Shown here: piece after piece, positions 47,530 to 58,127 of the stretch
Layout: each line of letters opens with the position of its first letter
Position numbering within the stretch: position 1 is the stretch's first letter
NCBI RefSeq assembly: GCF_003206645.1
Contig: NZ_PZJP01000005.1
Coordinates: forward strand, 836,340-900,339
From: Salinicola aestuarinus
GTDB lineage: Bacteria > Pseudomonadota > Gammaproteobacteria > Pseudomonadales > Halomonadaceae
Direction: 5' to 3'
DNA length: 64,000 nucleotides
Position numbers and translations under genes: made by a program
The notes under the pieces: generated by a model
Databases searched by the model: none
The model's input: only the letters and a program-made list of their open reading frames with translations
Told to the model about the DNA's origin: nothing

Positions 47530-50500
47530 GTGAAACGTGTTCGATTGCCCCTGCAGCTGAGCCTGATCGGCAGTGCGCTGCTGACGCTCTTCTTTGGCTG
47601 GATGTTGACCGAAGCACTCCAGAACGATCGCAAGTCATTTCAGCGTGACATCGCTTTTCAATCGGGCGAGCAGGCGATTACGGTCAACGCGTCCAAGTCA
47701 GGGCTCGAGCGTCGGGTCCAGGTACTCGCCTCGACGCTCGCCCTCGATCCGAGGATCCGTGAGCTGGTGACACGGGCTAGCGAGAGCGGTAGTGCCACGA
47801 ATCTGGCGCCTCTCCGCGAGACCCTGCGCAACGAGATCGCACCCTACTGGGGCGCGATCAACGACGGCGGGGCCGTCGAACTCAACGTCTTTCTCGACGG
47901 GGATCGCCCTCAGGTCCTGCTGAGCCTGAGTGCGGCCCGTGAAGCACCCGTCGTGCGGGACGCCCCCGTCCCGCGTCACCTCCTGCGCGAGAGTCGCGAT
48001 CGACGCGCGGCGATCTTCGGCACCGAATTCGATGGCCAAAACGCGACCACGGTGGGCATCGCGCCCATTCGGTCGATCGATGACGAGACTGACTCGCTAC
48101 CCCTGGTCGGTCTGCTGGAGGTGGCCTTTGGCATCACGCCGGACGCCGAATACCTGGATGAGCGTCTCGAGAGCGGTGTCGCGCTGCTGACGCGGGAACC
48201 GGGGGAAACGGGCGTTTCACGGTGGCGCATCGATGACGCCTCACGCCCGGAAATCGAGCGCTGGCAGCAGGAGAGGCGACTCCCTGCAGTCACGGATGGT
48301 CCAGGTCACACGGTCCTGACCGATAGTGACGGGTTCAGCTATCTGCTGACCCTTGTGCCTTTCGGTGCCAGCGGCGATGACGACGGCTCGGCAGTCGCGG
48401 CGGCGGCGGTCTGGAACGACATTACCTGGCAGGTCGAAGGCCTGGACGATCTGTTCCTCGCCACCTGGATCCGTTGGGGGGTGGCGTGGCTGATCGCCGA
48501 AGCCTGCCTGCTGGCACTGCTGTGGGCCACGCGTCGAGTCACGCGGCGCACCATGCTCGACAGTCAGGAGCGTCTCGAGAGCCAGAAGGCAACGCTGGAG
48601 GCGTTGAACCACCGCTTAGCCGCGCAGAAGGAAGCGCTGCAGGCGCTCAACGACATCGCGGCCCAGCAGGAGATCTCGTTTCCGCTGCTGATGGAGCGTG
48701 CGCTCAAGATGGGGGCTGCGCATCTCGATATGCCGTTCGCGGTCGCCAACCAGATCGATGGCGAGGATTACATCATCCAGGCCGGCTATTCGCCGGACAA
48801 TCGCTTCGTGCGCGGTCAGGTGCTGGAAACCCGCGATACCTACTGTAGTGAGGTGGTGGCGAGTAACGACGTGGTGGCGTTCGCCGATGCCGATGCCGAA
48901 GGCTGGAGCGACCATCGCTGTCATCAGCTATTCCAGCTTAAGAGTTATATCGGCGCGCCGATCTGGGTCCACGGCCAACGCTTCGGTGCGCTGTCGTTCA
49001 GCGGCGACAGCGCACGCACGCATCCGTTCGACGAGGCCGACCACGAGTTCGTGCGCCTGCTGGCGCGCTGGGTCGGTGGGACCCTGATGCGCTGGCAGGA
49101 GGTCGAAGCACGTGAGGAGCTGTCCGGGCGTCTGTCCAAGATCGCCTCGCAGACGCCGGGGCTGATCTTTCAGTATCGAATCGATGCCGACGGGCATGCC
49201 TCATTTCCCTATGCCAGTGACGCCATCAACGGCTACTACGGCATGACCCCGGCCGAGGCGGCCGCGGATGCCTCCAAGGTCATCGAGATGATTCCCGAGG
49301 AGGATCGCGCCAAGGTCGTCGAGTCGATTGCCGAGTCTCAGAAGCATCTCACGCCCTGGCACTCCGAGTATCGAATTCGTCATCCGGACGGTCGCGTGAT
49401 CTGGGTGGCGGGTCAGTCGATACCGGAGCGGGAGGCCGACGGCGGCACGCTCTGGCATGGCTTCGTCCACGACGTGACCGAGCGCAAGCGGGGGGAGCGT
49501 CTCAAGGGCGAGTTCATCTCGACGGTGAGCCATGAGCTGCGCACGCCGCTGACTTCCATCTCCGGCTCGCTGGGGCTGATTCAGGGCGGTGCGTTGGGTG
49601 CGCCGCCCGAATCGATGCGCTCGATGCTGGCCGTGGCGCACAACAACGCCCAGCGGCTGATCCTGCTGATCAATGATCTGCTCGACATGGAGAAGCTCGC
49701 CGCCGGCAAGATGGCCTTCGAGATGGAGGCCCAGCCGCTGATGCCGTTGATCGATCTCGCGGTGGAGTCCAATCAGGGCTACGCCGATCAGTATCAGGTT
49801 CACTATGCAGTGACACAGCGTGTCGAGGATGCCTGGGTCAGCATCGATGCCATGAGGCTGCAGCAGGTGCTCAGCAACCTGCTCTCCAACGCGGCCAAGT
49901 TCTCACCGCCGAACATGCAGGTCGAGGTCCGCGTCGAGCCGCTGGGGGATTGCGTTCGGGTCAGTATCGTCGACCACGGCCCCGGGATTCCCGAGGCCTT
50001 CCACGAGCGGATCTTCCAGAAGTTCTCTCAGGCCGATGCTTCGACCACCCGCAAGCAGGGCGGTACCGGGCTCGGCCTCTCCATCACCCGCGAGCTCATC
50101 GAGCGCATGCGCGGGTCCATCAATTTCTTCTCCAAGGAGGGGCACGGCGCGTGCTTCTTCTTCGAGCTGCCGCTGCTTGAGCGGTCATCCGTCGTGGCAC
50201 TCGACAAGCCGGAACAGCAGGCAGAGCCGACGGTGCTCGCGGGTGAAGACCTGCCCTCGGGGGCCAGAGTCTTGATCGTCGAGGACGACCCCGATACCGC
50301 CCTGCTGCTGGCGGTTCTGGTGCGTCAGTGGGGCTATCGCGCAGAGACCGCGCACACGCTGGATGAGGCGACCCAGTGGCTGGAACGGCGCAGTTTCGAT
50401 GCGATCACCCTGGATCTGAAACTGCCCGACGGCAGCGGCCTGACGCTACTGCGCCAGCTACGCGAGCAGCCGCGAACGCGGGATCTTCCGGTGTTGGTGC

Positions 50501-51015
50501 TCTCGGCGATTGCCGACGAGGGGCGACTCGAGATCGGCGGCGAGCTCAACGCCGTGGACTGGCTCGGCAAGCCCTTGGACGAAAAGCGCCTGGCGGCAGC
50601 GCTACAGGGCTCGACCCGGGGCGCGTCGAGCTACGAGCGCGTTCTTCACCTCGAGAGCGATACGGCGTTGACCCAGCGCATCGCGGGCTACCTCGCGCCC
50701 GCGTTGACCCTCGATGTCGCCCGCTCGCTGCAGGAGGCGCGCTATCTCATGGCGAACAACGATTACGATCTCATCTCTCTGGATCTGACCGCGGGCGACA
50801 GCGTCGCGTGGGAGATGATTCCGCTACTGAGCCAGCTGGCTCATCAGCCGGCAGTGATTATCTTCTCTGAACAGGCACTTTCCCCGACGCTGCTGGGTCA
50901 GGTCGATACCGCGATCGCCGCGCCGGGGCTGTCGCCCGAAGCGCTCAGGGAGGCTTTCGAGCGTCAGTTAAAGGCGCGCGGCAATGATTCGACGCTCACG
51001 GGAGAGCTCACATGA
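47530..51015 (+). CDS. Hybrid sensor histidine kinase (GAF-PAS-HK-REC-REC)
   Basis: A 1161-residue membrane sensor. TM1 is at about 8-27, followed by a periplasmic domain of about 280 residues and TM2 at about 310-333. Then come a coiled-coil, a GAF domain (about 380-525), a PAS domain (about 540-650), HisKA with phospho-acceptor H668 (STVSHELRTPL), HATPase with GTGLGLSI, and a receiver (ILIVEDDP-like RVLIVEDDPDT, acceptor Asp in TLDLKLPDG). A second, degenerate receiver (LHLESDTA, SLDLTAGD) ends the protein. The GTG at 47530 lies behind GAGGA. It overlaps the response-regulator gene by 4 bp, so the two form a phosphorelay with the next protein. Confidence 0.92.
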   Translation: MKRVRLPLQLSLIGSALLTLFFGWMLTEALQNDRKSFQRDIAFQSGEQAITVNASKSGLERRVQVLASTLALDPRIRELVTRASESGSATNLAPLRETLRNEIAPYWGAINDGGAVELNVFLDGDRPQVLLSLSAAREAPVVRDAPVPRHLLRESRDRRAAIFGTEFDGQNATTVGIAPIRSIDDETDSLPLVGLLEVAFGITPDAEYLDERLESGVALLTREPGETGVSRWRIDDASRPEIERWQQERRLPAVTDGPGHTVLTDSDGFSYLLTLVPFGASGDDDGSAVAAAAVWNDITWQVEGLDDLFLATWIRWGVAWLIAEACLLALLWATRRVTRRTMLDSQERLESQKATLEALNHRLAAQKEALQALNDIAAQQEISFPLLMERALKMGAAHLDMPFAVANQIDGEDYIIQAGYSPDNRFVRGQVLETRDTYCSEVVASNDVVAFADADAEGWSDHRCHQLFQLKSYIGAPIWVHGQRFGALSFSGDSARTHPFDEADHEFVRLLARWVGGTLMRWQEVEAREELSGRLSKIASQTPGLIFQYRIDADGHASFPYASDAINGYYGMTPAEAAADASKVIEMIPEEDRAKVVESIAESQKHLTPWHSEYRIRHPDGRVIWVAGQSIPEREADGGTLWHGFVHDVTERKRGERLKGEFISTVSHELRTPLTSISGSLGLIQGGALGAPPESMRSMLAVAHNNAQRLILLINDLLDMEKLAAGKMAFEMEAQPLMPLIDLAVESNQGYADQYQVHYAVTQRVEDAWVSIDAMRLQQVLSNLLSNAAKFSPPNMQVEVRVEPLGDCVRVSIVDHGPGIPEAFHERIFQKFSQADASTTRKQGGTGLGLSITRELIERMRGSINFFSKEGHGACFFFELPLLERSSVVALDKPEQQAEPTVLAGEDLPSGARVLIVEDDPDTALLLAVLVRQWGYRAETAHTLDEATQWLERRSFDAITLDLKLPDGSGLTLLRQLREQPRTRDLPVLVLSAIADEGRLEIGGELNAVDWLGKPLDEKRLAAALQGSTRGASSYERVLHLESDTALTQRIAGYLAPALTLDVARSLQEARYLMANNDYDLISLDLTAGDSVAWEMIPLLSQLAHQPAVIIFSEQALSPTLLGQVDTAIAAPGLSPEALREAFERQLKARGNDSTLTGELT

Positions 51016-51401
51016 CGACTCTGCAACGGATACTCCACGTCGAGGACGATCCTTCGATCCAGGAAGTGGCGCGCGTAGCGCTCGAGATCGTTGGCGGCTT
51101 CGAGGTGAAGACCTGTGACGACGGCTACTCGGCGCTCGAACGGGCCAGCGAGTGGCAGCCGGATCTCATCCTGCTGGATGTGATGATGCCGGGCATCGAC
51201 GGACCCACGACGCTGGCACGGCTTCGTGAGCAGGACGCGACCCGCGAGATTCCGGTCGTGTTCATGACCGCCAAGGTGCAGACCAGCGAGCAGGCGCACT
51301 ATCGGGCCATCGGCGCGCTCGACGTGGTGGTGAAGCCCTTCGATCCGATGACGCTTGCCGCCCAGCTGCGCGACATCTGGGAGCGGGCTCATGGTGGATG
51401 A
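51012..51401 (+). CDS. CheY-like single-domain response regulator
   Basis: A 129-residue receiver with the acidic pair in HVEDDPS, the phospho-acceptor Asp57-58 region LILLDVMMPGIDG, the Thr in VFMTAK and the Lys in VVKPFDP. No output domain is fused, so it probably shuttles phosphate between the kinase upstream and the HPt-containing cyclase downstream. It overlaps both neighbours (4 and 11 bp). Confidence 0.93.
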   Translation: MTTLQRILHVEDDPSIQEVARVALEIVGGFEVKTCDDGYSALERASEWQPDLILLDVMMPGIDGPTTLARLREQDATREIPVVFMTAKVQTSEQAHYRAIGALDVVVKPFDPMTLAAQLRDIWERAHGG

Positions 51402-53034
51402 TAACGTTCAGGCGAAGCTCGCGGCGCTTCGAGAGCAGTATCGACTGCGGCTGACCCACGACCTGCAGACACTGCTCGCCCAGGCCAGGGAGCTGAGCAC
51501 CCACGACCAGGGAATCGACCCGGCATCGCTGGAGACCCTGCGTCAGGGGCTCCACCGCAATGCCGGCTCCGCGGGGACGTTCGGTTATGCCAAGCTCGGC
51601 CAGGAGATGCGCGAGCTCGAGCTCTGGCTGCAAGCGGCGATGGAGAGTGACATCGCGCCGACGACGTCCATGCTCACCGCGATGTATCACCGTCTCGAGG
51701 AGATTCTGCGCGAGTTGCTGGAGACGCCGGATGCCGCCGTCACCGAGGCGCGCAACAGTCACGAGCTGGCCAGCGGCGAGCGTGCGGTCAGTGTGGCCGT
51801 GCTGGCCGAGGAGGAGGTGAGCGACCATCTGATCCGATCCCTCAAGGGGTTCGGCTACACCTGTCACAAGCTGTCGCCGTCGGCCGAGGATTCCTCCATG
51901 GAGGCAGCCGATGCGGTGATCGTCGACGCGGCGCGCATCGACGAGTCGCAGTGGAAGGCGACACTGGAAAAGATGCCCAGCGCGATGCTGATTCTGCTGA
52001 GCGACGATGGCGGATTCGACGCACGCCTGCACGCCGTTCGCCACGGCGCTCAGGGCTTCTTCATCCACCCCGTGGATGTGCCCTCGCTGGAGCGGGGTTT
52101 GCGGCATCTGATCAACCTGCCCCAGCAGGACCCTTACCGGGCGCTGATCGTCGATGACGACGTCGAGCTCGCCGAGCACTTCCGACTGACGCTCAAGAGC
52201 GCCGGCATCGAGTCTCGTGTGATCAACGAGCCCCGAGCTGCGCTGCAGGTCCTGCGGGACTTCGTGCCCGATCTCGTGCTGATCGATATCAATATGCCGG
52301 GCTGCTCGGGCCCCGAGCTGGCGCGTATCATCCGCTTCGATGACGACTGGTTGAAGATTCCGCTGATCTATCTCTCTGCGGAGTCCAATGCCAGGCGGCA
52401 GGCCCAGGCGCTGGCGCAGGCCGGCGATGACTTCCTGGTCAAGCCAATTACCGATGTCTCTCTCATCGCGGCGGTGACGGCGAGGGCGCAACGCTCGCGT
52501 CAGCTCAGCCTGGCGCTGGCGAGGGATGGCTTGACCGGGCTGATCAAGCATCCGGCGATCAAGGAGCTGATCGAGATCGAATTGGCGCGGAGTCTGCGCA
52601 CGCAGAGCAGTGCCTGTGTGGTGATGATCGATATCGATCGCTTCAAGTCGATCAACGACACCTACGGCCACGCCACCGGCGACTACGTCATTCGGCTGCT
52701 CGCCAATCTGCTGCGACAGCGTCTGCGTCGGGTGGACCATATCGGCCGCTACGGCGGTGAGGAGTTCGTGGCGATTCTGCCGGCGTGTTCGCTGATTCAG
52801 GCGCGTGACGTGGTGGAGCGAATTCGCCAGAACTTTGCACGGCTCGACTGTGTCGCTGGCGCGCAGACCTTCCATACCAGCTTCAGCGCGGGGATCAGCT
52901 GCACGGATGACTGGGGAGATGCCGACGGGCTGCTGGAGGCGGCTGATCGTGCGATGTACGAGGCGAAGCAGAACGGGCGCGACCAGGTGTGTCTGGCACA
53001 TTCCCCTCAGTCCCCCAAGACCGGCGAGGCGTGA
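51391..53034 (+). CDS. HPt-REC-REC-GGDEF diguanylate cyclase
   Basis: A 547-residue protein with four modules. An HPt domain (about 1-105) has His55 in LHRNAGSAGTFGY. A degenerate receiver (about 127-240) follows, then a canonical receiver (about 249-365) with LIVDDDVEL and LVLIDINMPGCSG. Last is a GGDEF domain with DRFKSINDTYGHATGD and the active GGEEF at 455-459. It makes c-di-GMP under control of the phosphorelay. Start at the ATG at 51391 inside the end of the regulator gene. Confidence 0.93.
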   Translation: MVDDNVQAKLAALREQYRLRLTHDLQTLLAQARELSTHDQGIDPASLETLRQGLHRNAGSAGTFGYAKLGQEMRELELWLQAAMESDIAPTTSMLTAMYHRLEEILRELLETPDAAVTEARNSHELASGERAVSVAVLAEEEVSDHLIRSLKGFGYTCHKLSPSAEDSSMEAADAVIVDAARIDESQWKATLEKMPSAMLILLSDDGGFDARLHAVRHGAQGFFIHPVDVPSLERGLRHLINLPQQDPYRALIVDDDVELAEHFRLTLKSAGIESRVINEPRAALQVLRDFVPDLVLIDINMPGCSGPELARIIRFDDDWLKIPLIYLSAESNARRQAQALAQAGDDFLVKPITDVSLIAAVTARAQRSRQLSLALARDGLTGLIKHPAIKELIEIELARSLRTQSSACVVMIDIDRFKSINDTYGHATGDYVIRLLANLLRQRLRRVDHIGRYGGEEFVAILPACSLIQARDVVERIRQNFARLDCVAGAQTFHTSFSAGISCTDDWGDADGLLEAADRAMYEAKQNGRDQVCLAHSPQSPKTGEA

Positions 53035-53086
53035 GCGAGTCACTTCCCGGCTCGACGGCGCCTGCCCCATGACCCCGTACGCAAAC

Positions 53087-53124
53087 GACGACGCCCCGGC
53101 CGCCAAGCGGTCCGGGGCGTCGTC
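53087..53124. terminator. Bidirectional terminator
   Basis: GACGACGCCCCGG (53087-53099) pairs with CCGGGGCGTCGTC (53112-53124) over 13 bp with a 12-base loop. It lies between the convergent diguanylate cyclase and der genes. Confidence 0.7.
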
Positions 53125-53165
53125 ATCGCGGCAGCAGGCGCCGTCGAGCGAGGCTTGACCCCCGC

Positions 53166-54569
53166 TCAGCGCCGGTTCTTGCGAGCTTCCTTGGTCCGAC
53201 TCAGCTGGCGCGCGCGAGCCTTTTCGCGGTCGCTGGCGTCAGGGTTGTTGTCGTACGGGTTGTCACCGGAGCGAAACTCGAAGCGAATCGGCGTGCCGCG
53301 CACCTTCAGTACCTTGCGAAAGGTATTGATGAGATAGCGCTTGTAGGCTTCGGGCAGCGACGCGGTCTGATTGCCGTGAACGACGATGATCGGCGGATTG
53401 GTGCCGCCCTGATGCGCCATGCGCAGCTTGATCCGACGGCCATGGATCATCGGCGGCTGATGCTCGCTGACGGCGTCCTGCAGAATCGTCGTCAGGCGAT
53501 TGGTCGACCAGTGGGTGTTGGCGCTGTCGAAGGCCTTGTCCACCGACTTGTAGAGATCGCCGACCCCGGTGCCGTGCAGCGCCGAGATGAAATGGAGTTC
53601 GGCGTAGTCGGCGAAGCCCAGGCGGCGCTTGATCTCGGTGCGCATCTTGTCGCGAGCTTCCTGCTCCAGGCCGTCCCACTTGTTGACCGCGAGCACCAGA
53701 GCTCGACCGCTCGAGAGCACGAAGTCGAGCAGATGCATGTCCTGCTCCACCAGCCCGGTCCGCGCGTCGAGCACCATGATGGCGACATGGCACTCCTTGA
53801 TCGCCTCCAGCGTCTTGACGATGGAGAACTTCTCCGCGGTGAGGCTGACGTTCTTGCGCCGCCGGACGCCGGCGGTATCGACCAGCACGTAGGGTTTGCC
53901 GCGCCGTTCGAACGGAATCTCGATGGCGTCACGCGTCGTGCCGGCCTCATCGAACACCACGACACGATCTTCGCCGAGCATGCGGTTGACCAGCGTCGAC
54001 TTGCCTACGTTGGGGCGTCCGACGATGCCGATGTGGATGCCCTGATGCTCACCCTGAGGGCCAGCGCCCGGGTCGCGCTCGGGGAAGGGCGCCAGCACTT
54101 CGTCGATCAGCGTGGTCACGTTGCGGCCGTGGGATGCCGCGATGGGGCGGGGGTCGCCGATGCCCAGCCCCCAGAAGTCGGACATGCCGATATGCTCGTC
54201 GAGACCGTCGGTCTTGTTGACCACCAGCCAGGTCTTCTTCTGGTTCACCCGCAGGTGATTGGCGATCGCTTCGTCCGCCGGCATCAGACCGGCGCGAGCG
54301 TCCACCATGAACAGCACGATGTCCGCCTCGTCGATCGCGGTGAGCGACTGTTCGGCCATGGCGGCGTCGATACCCTGCTCGTCACCGCTGATGCCGCCGG
54401 TGTCGATTACCGTATAGGCCTTGTCGCCGAGCTGGCCGCTGCCGTATTTACGATCCCGCGTGAGGCCTGGGTAGTCGGCCACCAGCGCATCGCGCGTGCG
54501 GGTGAGACGGTTGAATAGCGTCGATTTGCCGACGTTGGGTCGGCCGACGAGGGCGATAACGGGGATCAT
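53166..54569 (-). CDS. der: Ribosome biogenesis GTPase Der (EngA)
   Basis: A 467-residue protein with two tandem GTPase domains and a KH-like end. The first domain has [21 protein letters not shown] and NKTD; the second has [23 protein letters not shown] and NKWD. It is needed for 50S subunit maturation. The ATG at 54569 gives the usual [12 protein letters not shown] start. It is downstream of bamB, as in other gammaproteobacteria. Confidence 0.96.
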   Translation of the reverse strand: MIPVIALVGRPNVGKSTLFNRLTRTRDALVADYPGLTRDRKYGSGQLGDKAYTVIDTGGISGDEQGIDAAMAEQSLTAIDEADIVLFMVDARAGLMPADEAIANHLRVNQKKTWLVVNKTDGLDEHIGMSDFWGLGIGDPRPIAASHGRNVTTLIDEVLAPFPERDPGAGPQGEHQGIHIGIVGRPNVGKSTLVNRMLGEDRVVVFDEAGTTRDAIEIPFERRGKPYVLVDTAGVRRRKNVSLTAEKFSIVKTLEAIKECHVAIMVLDARTGLVEQDMHLLDFVLSSGRALVLAVNKWDGLEQEARDKMRTEIKRRLGFADYAELHFISALHGTGVGDLYKSVDKAFDSANTHWSTNRLTTILQDAVSEHQPPMIHGRRIKLRMAHQGGTNPPIIVVHGNQTASLPEAYKRYLINTFRKVLKVRGTPIRFEFRSGDNPYDNNPDASDREKARARQLSRTKEARKNRR

Positions 54570-54717
54570 GGCGATTCGCAAAGAGGCGGGTGGCAAGAGA
54601 GACGACGCTTGCGGACTGTCGAGTGTGCCTTGTGGCGGCGTCAGCGCGGCATTCTAGCACAGCATTGTCCCGCCAGCGCTAACCGCGGATGGCGGCACGT
54701 GGCGGCTGACAAACGCA

Positions 54718-54773
54718 TTCGGCCCCGCCTGAGCGGGGCCGAACCCTGGCCTCTCGACAGTCACTGTCGAGAG
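54718..54773 (-). terminator. Two tandem hairpins after bamB
   Basis: A 10-bp stem (54751-54760/54764-54773) is followed on the minus strand by an 11-bp stem TTCGGCCCCGC/GCGGGGCCGAA (54718-54728/54733-54743). Both lie between bamB and der, so der may be expressed mostly from its own promoter. Confidence 0.65.
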
Positions 54774-54795
54774 TGCCTGCCGACAGCGGTTGTCG

Positions 54796-55959
54796 TCAGC
54801 GCGCCGCGACGTTTTCCAGGTCGTAGGCGACCAGACGGCCGTCGTTGGCGAGGGCGTAGAGACGCTGGTTGCCGGTGAGCAGCGGAAGACTCAGTCCGCT
54901 ACCGTCGACGTGGGTGCGTCCGCGCATCTCGCCGCTGGCAGCGTCGAGCAGGTGCAGATAACCCTCGCTGTCGCCGACCGCAATGTTGCCGTCGACGAAG
55001 GCGGGCGCGGTCAATTCGCGACCCTCCAGGGTGTCGGCATCCCACATGACGCGCCCGGTATCGGCTTCGACGGCGATGACGTGACTCGCCTCGTTCACCG
55101 TGAACAGGTAGTTGCCGACGACCAGCGGTGTCAGGTAGCTGGATTCCTCACGCTCCCAGATGACTTCGCCGGACGTGGCCTCCAGGGCCAGCAGGCGACC
55201 GTTGTAGCTGGTGACATAGAGGCGGCCGTCCTGCGTCAGTACCGGTTGGCCGTCGATGTCTACCAGCTGGTCGACCTCGGTGCGGCCCTTGGGCACCGCG
55301 ACGCGCATGTCCCACAGCGGCTGGCCGCTGCGATTGTCGAGCGTGACCAGTCGGCCGTTGGCAAAGCCGGCAAAGGAGACCTGGTCGATGACGCGTGGCG
55401 AGCCGGTGCCACGCAGCGTCAGCGCGGGCTGCGAGCTGGAGTAGACCCACTGTTCGCTGCCGTTGAGTCGATTCAACGCGGTCACGGCACCATCGACGCT
55501 CTGCACGATGACCTGCGAGCTATTGACCTGCGGGGGGGCGAGCACTTCGCTCGAGACCCGCGAGCGCCATTCGATGTTGCCATCGTCGCGATCGATGGCC
55601 AGCACTTCACCGTTGCGGGTGCCGATGTAGAGTCGGCCGCCGTCGGCACCGATACCGCTGGAGATGGCGGTGCCGAGTTCGACCTGCCACTCGGTCTCCC
55701 CGCTATCGGTGTTCAGTGCGCGAAGCTCGCCGGTCTGATCGACGGCGTAGAGTGTGCCACTGTCGACCAGCGGGGTGAGCGGATACCGGGCGCGGCCGAG
55801 GCCCTCGCCGATACCGTCGCTCCAGCGTGCGTCGAGGTCGACCTGGGTATCGAAGTCGGTCAGATCCTTGGGCGGATACTGGGGTTCCACGCTGCCTGCG
55901 CAGCCTGCGAGCAGGGTGGCGGTCAGGCCGACCGGCAGAAGTAGGCGATGTAGTTTCAT
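54796..55959 (-). CDS. bamB: Outer membrane protein assembly factor BamB
   Basis: A 387-residue lipoprotein with lipobox LLAGC (Cys about 20). It is a beta-propeller: repeats with GxLYAL/VYAL-type endings and Trp-rich blades such as DSGETEWQVELG and ASGEVIWEREES recur every 40-45 residues. It supports the BAM complex in inserting outer-membrane proteins. It overlaps the YfgM-like gene by 4 bp. Confidence 0.95.
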   Translation of the reverse strand: MKLHRLLLPVGLTATLLAGCAGSVEPQYPPKDLTDFDTQVDLDARWSDGIGEGLGRARYPLTPLVDSGTLYAVDQTGELRALNTDSGETEWQVELGTAISSGIGADGGRLYIGTRNGEVLAIDRDDGNIEWRSRVSSEVLAPPQVNSSQVIVQSVDGAVTALNRLNGSEQWVYSSSQPALTLRGTGSPRVIDQVSFAGFANGRLVTLDNRSGQPLWDMRVAVPKGRTEVDQLVDIDGQPVLTQDGRLYVTSYNGRLLALEATSGEVIWEREESSYLTPLVVGNYLFTVNEASHVIAVEADTGRVMWDADTLEGRELTAPAFVDGNIAVGDSEGYLHLLDAASGEMRGRTHVDGSGLSLPLLTGNQRLYALANDGRLVAYDLENVAAR

Positions 55960-56615
55960 TGGGCGGCTTCCTCTGCACCGAGATCGTCCAGCTTCAGATC
56001 GATGCCGTAGAGCGTCTGGCCGGCATCCTGAGCTTGTGTTTGCGCTTGCTGATAGGCGTCACGGGCCTCGTCCGGTCGCTCGAGCGACACCAGGGCGTCA
56101 CCGCGGACTTCCAGGCGCTGCGCTTCGAGGGCCTGGGGGACGGCGGTGTCGAGCGTGTCGAGCGCGACGTCGGCATTGCCAGCGGCAAGCTGCAGACGGG
56201 CGAGATCGACGCGTGCAAGGCCCTGCATATAGGGACGCTCGGATCGATCGCTGATCTCCTCGAGGGCTGCGCGGGCGCGGTCATAGTCCTCGGCGTTGAC
56301 AGCGATCTTCGCTTCCAGCAGGCCGGCGAGGTCGCCGTAGAGCGAACCACCGTGGTCGCTCTGGAGCTGATCTGCGAGCGAGAAAGCCTGCTCGCGTGCG
56401 TTCTCGTCGAGCGAGTCGCTACCGGCAATCGCCATCAATTGCTGATAGGCGACCGAGGCGCTGGCGGACTGGTTCGCCTGATGGCGCTCCCAGGCGTTCC
56501 AGCCGAGTACGGCCACCAACGCGACCAGGACGCCGGCGATCAGCGATTTGCCGTTGGCTTTCCACCACTGCTTGATTGCGTCCAGCTGCTCTTCTTCGGT
56601 TCTCAGCTCCGCCAC
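55956..56615 (-). CDS. YfgM-like tetratricopeptide protein
   Basis: A 219-residue membrane-anchored protein: cytoplasmic start MAELRTEEEQLDAIKQWWKANG, one TM at about 22-45, then a periplasmic TPR domain. YfgM links the Sec translocon to periplasmic chaperones. It sits between hisS and bamB, the conserved position, and overlaps bamB. Confidence 0.92.
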   Translation of the reverse strand: MAELRTEEEQLDAIKQWWKANGKSLIAGVLVALVAVLGWNAWERHQANQSASASVAYQQLMAIAGSDSLDENAREQAFSLADQLQSDHGGSLYGDLAGLLEAKIAVNAEDYDRARAALEEISDRSERPYMQGLARVDLARLQLAAGNADVALDTLDTAVPQALEAQRLEVRGDALVSLERPDEARDAYQQAQTQAQDAGQTLYGIDLKLDDLGAEEAAQ

Positions 56616-56693
56616 GGGCGGTCTCCTTACACTGTTGCTTTCGAGCTTCGCACTTCGACTTCGAGCGCGCGGCTCGGGTATCCAATGTCGCGG

Positions 56694-58034
56694 TCAGTCG
56701 CGAGCGTCTTCGTCCATGAAGCGGCGCAGACGGGCGACGGACGTGTCGAAATCCAGCGTCTCCTGCTGGCCCTCACCGCGAAGCGGCTTGAGCGTGAGCG
56801 TCTCGTCGCGCATCTCGTCCTCGCCGAGAATCACGGCGAACGCGGCACCGCTGCGATCGGCCCGGCGCATCTGGCTCTTGAAGCTACCGCCGCCGCAGTG
56901 TACCTGAAGTCGCAGGTCGGGCAGAGCGTCGCGCAGGCGCTCACCGATCAGCAGCGCCTGGCGCTCGGCGTCCTCACCCATCGCGAGGAAATAGGCATCG
57001 GCACCGCCCTTGGCCTCCTCGGGAATCAGTTCCAGAGTCTCGAGCAGCAGCATCAGCCGTTCCAGGCCGATGGCGAAGCCCACCGCCGGGGCCGGCTTGC
57101 CGCCAAGCTGCTCGACGAGCGCATCGTAGCGTCCGCCGCCGCAGACGGTGCCCTGGCTGCCGAGCGCCGTGGTGGTCCACTCGAAGACGGTGCGCGAGTA
57201 GTAGTCGAGGCCACGCACCAGCCGCGGGTTGATGCGGTAACCGATGCCGGCGGCGTCGAGGGTCGCCTTGAGGCGTTCGAAATGCTCGCGGGACTCGTCG
57301 TCGAGATGGTCCAGCAGCTGCGGGGCGGCGTTCAGCATCTCCGCCATCGCCGGATTCTTGGAATCCAGGATGCGCAGCGGGTTGCTGACCAGACGGCGCT
57401 GGGAATCCTCGTCGAGCAGCTCGCTGTGCGCTTTGAAATAGTCGACCAGGGCCTGGCGATAATCGGCTCGGGCCTCTGCGGTGCCCAGCGAATTGAGTTC
57501 GAGGGTGACGTGCTCGGACATCCCGAGCTGTCGCCACAACCGTGCCGACAGCAGAATGATTTCGGCATCGATGTCCGGCCCGGTCATCCCGTAGGCTTCG
57601 ATACCGATCTGGTGGAACTGGCGATAGCGGCCTTTTTGCGGGCGCTCGTAGCGAAACATCGGACCCATGTACCAGAGCCGCTGGGTCTGGTTGTGCAGCA
57701 GCCCGTGCTCCAGTGACGCGCGCACCACGGCAGCGGTGTTCTCCGGGCGAAGGGTGAGACTCTCGCCGTTGCGGTCGTCGAAGGTATACATCTCTTTTTC
57801 GACCACGTCCGTCGCTTCGCCGATGGAGCGGGCGAACAGGCCGGTCTGTTCGACGATGGGCGTGCGAATCTCACGGTAGTCATAGCGATCCACCAGCGAG
57901 CGCAACTGACGCTCGAGGTATTGCCAGGCCGAGGAGTGATCCGGCAGCAGATCGTTCATGCCACGGATGCCCTGGAGTTTACCGCGTGAAGATTTCTTGC
58001 TGGATGACTCGCTGCTAGATGACTGGTTGCTCAA
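56694..58034 (-). CDS. hisS: Histidyl-tRNA synthetase (TTG start)
   Basis: A 446-residue class II synthetase. Motif 2 is [20 protein letters not shown], the histidine-specific motif is [14 protein letters not shown], and motif 3 is [10 protein letters not shown]; a C-terminal anticodon-binding domain follows. The TTG start is preceded by TAGGAG, and the first 18 residues are an unusual serine-rich tail ([17 protein letters not shown]) before the normal family start. Confidence 0.95.
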   Translation of the reverse strand: MSNQSSSSESSSKKSSRGKLQGIRGMNDLLPDHSSAWQYLERQLRSLVDRYDYREIRTPIVEQTGLFARSIGEATDVVEKEMYTFDDRNGESLTLRPENTAAVVRASLEHGLLHNQTQRLWYMGPMFRYERPQKGRYRQFHQIGIEAYGMTGPDIDAEIILLSARLWRQLGMSEHVTLELNSLGTAEARADYRQALVDYFKAHSELLDEDSQRRLVSNPLRILDSKNPAMAEMLNAAPQLLDHLDDESREHFERLKATLDAAGIGYRINPRLVRGLDYYSRTVFEWTTTALGSQGTVCGGGRYDALVEQLGGKPAPAVGFAIGLERLMLLLETLELIPEEAKGGADAYFLAMGEDAERQALLIGERLRDALPDLRLQVHCGGGSFKSQMRRADRSGAAFAVILGEDEMRDETLTLKPLRGEGQQETLDFDTSVARLRRFMDEDARD

Positions 58035-58127
58035 CTCACACTCCTACCCAAAACGAAGCGCCTCGGGCGTGGTGCCCGGGCGCTGGAAGATTCTTGTGAC
58101 ATGATCCCGCACTGCTCGGTCGTGATG

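Noticed and set aside
51262..53106. 614-residue open frame on the minus strand
   Set aside because: Antisense to the diguanylate cyclase, which has clear HPt, REC and GGDEF motifs.
55827..57716. 629-residue open frame on the plus strand
   Set aside because: Antisense to bamB, yfgM and hisS; no recognisable domain.
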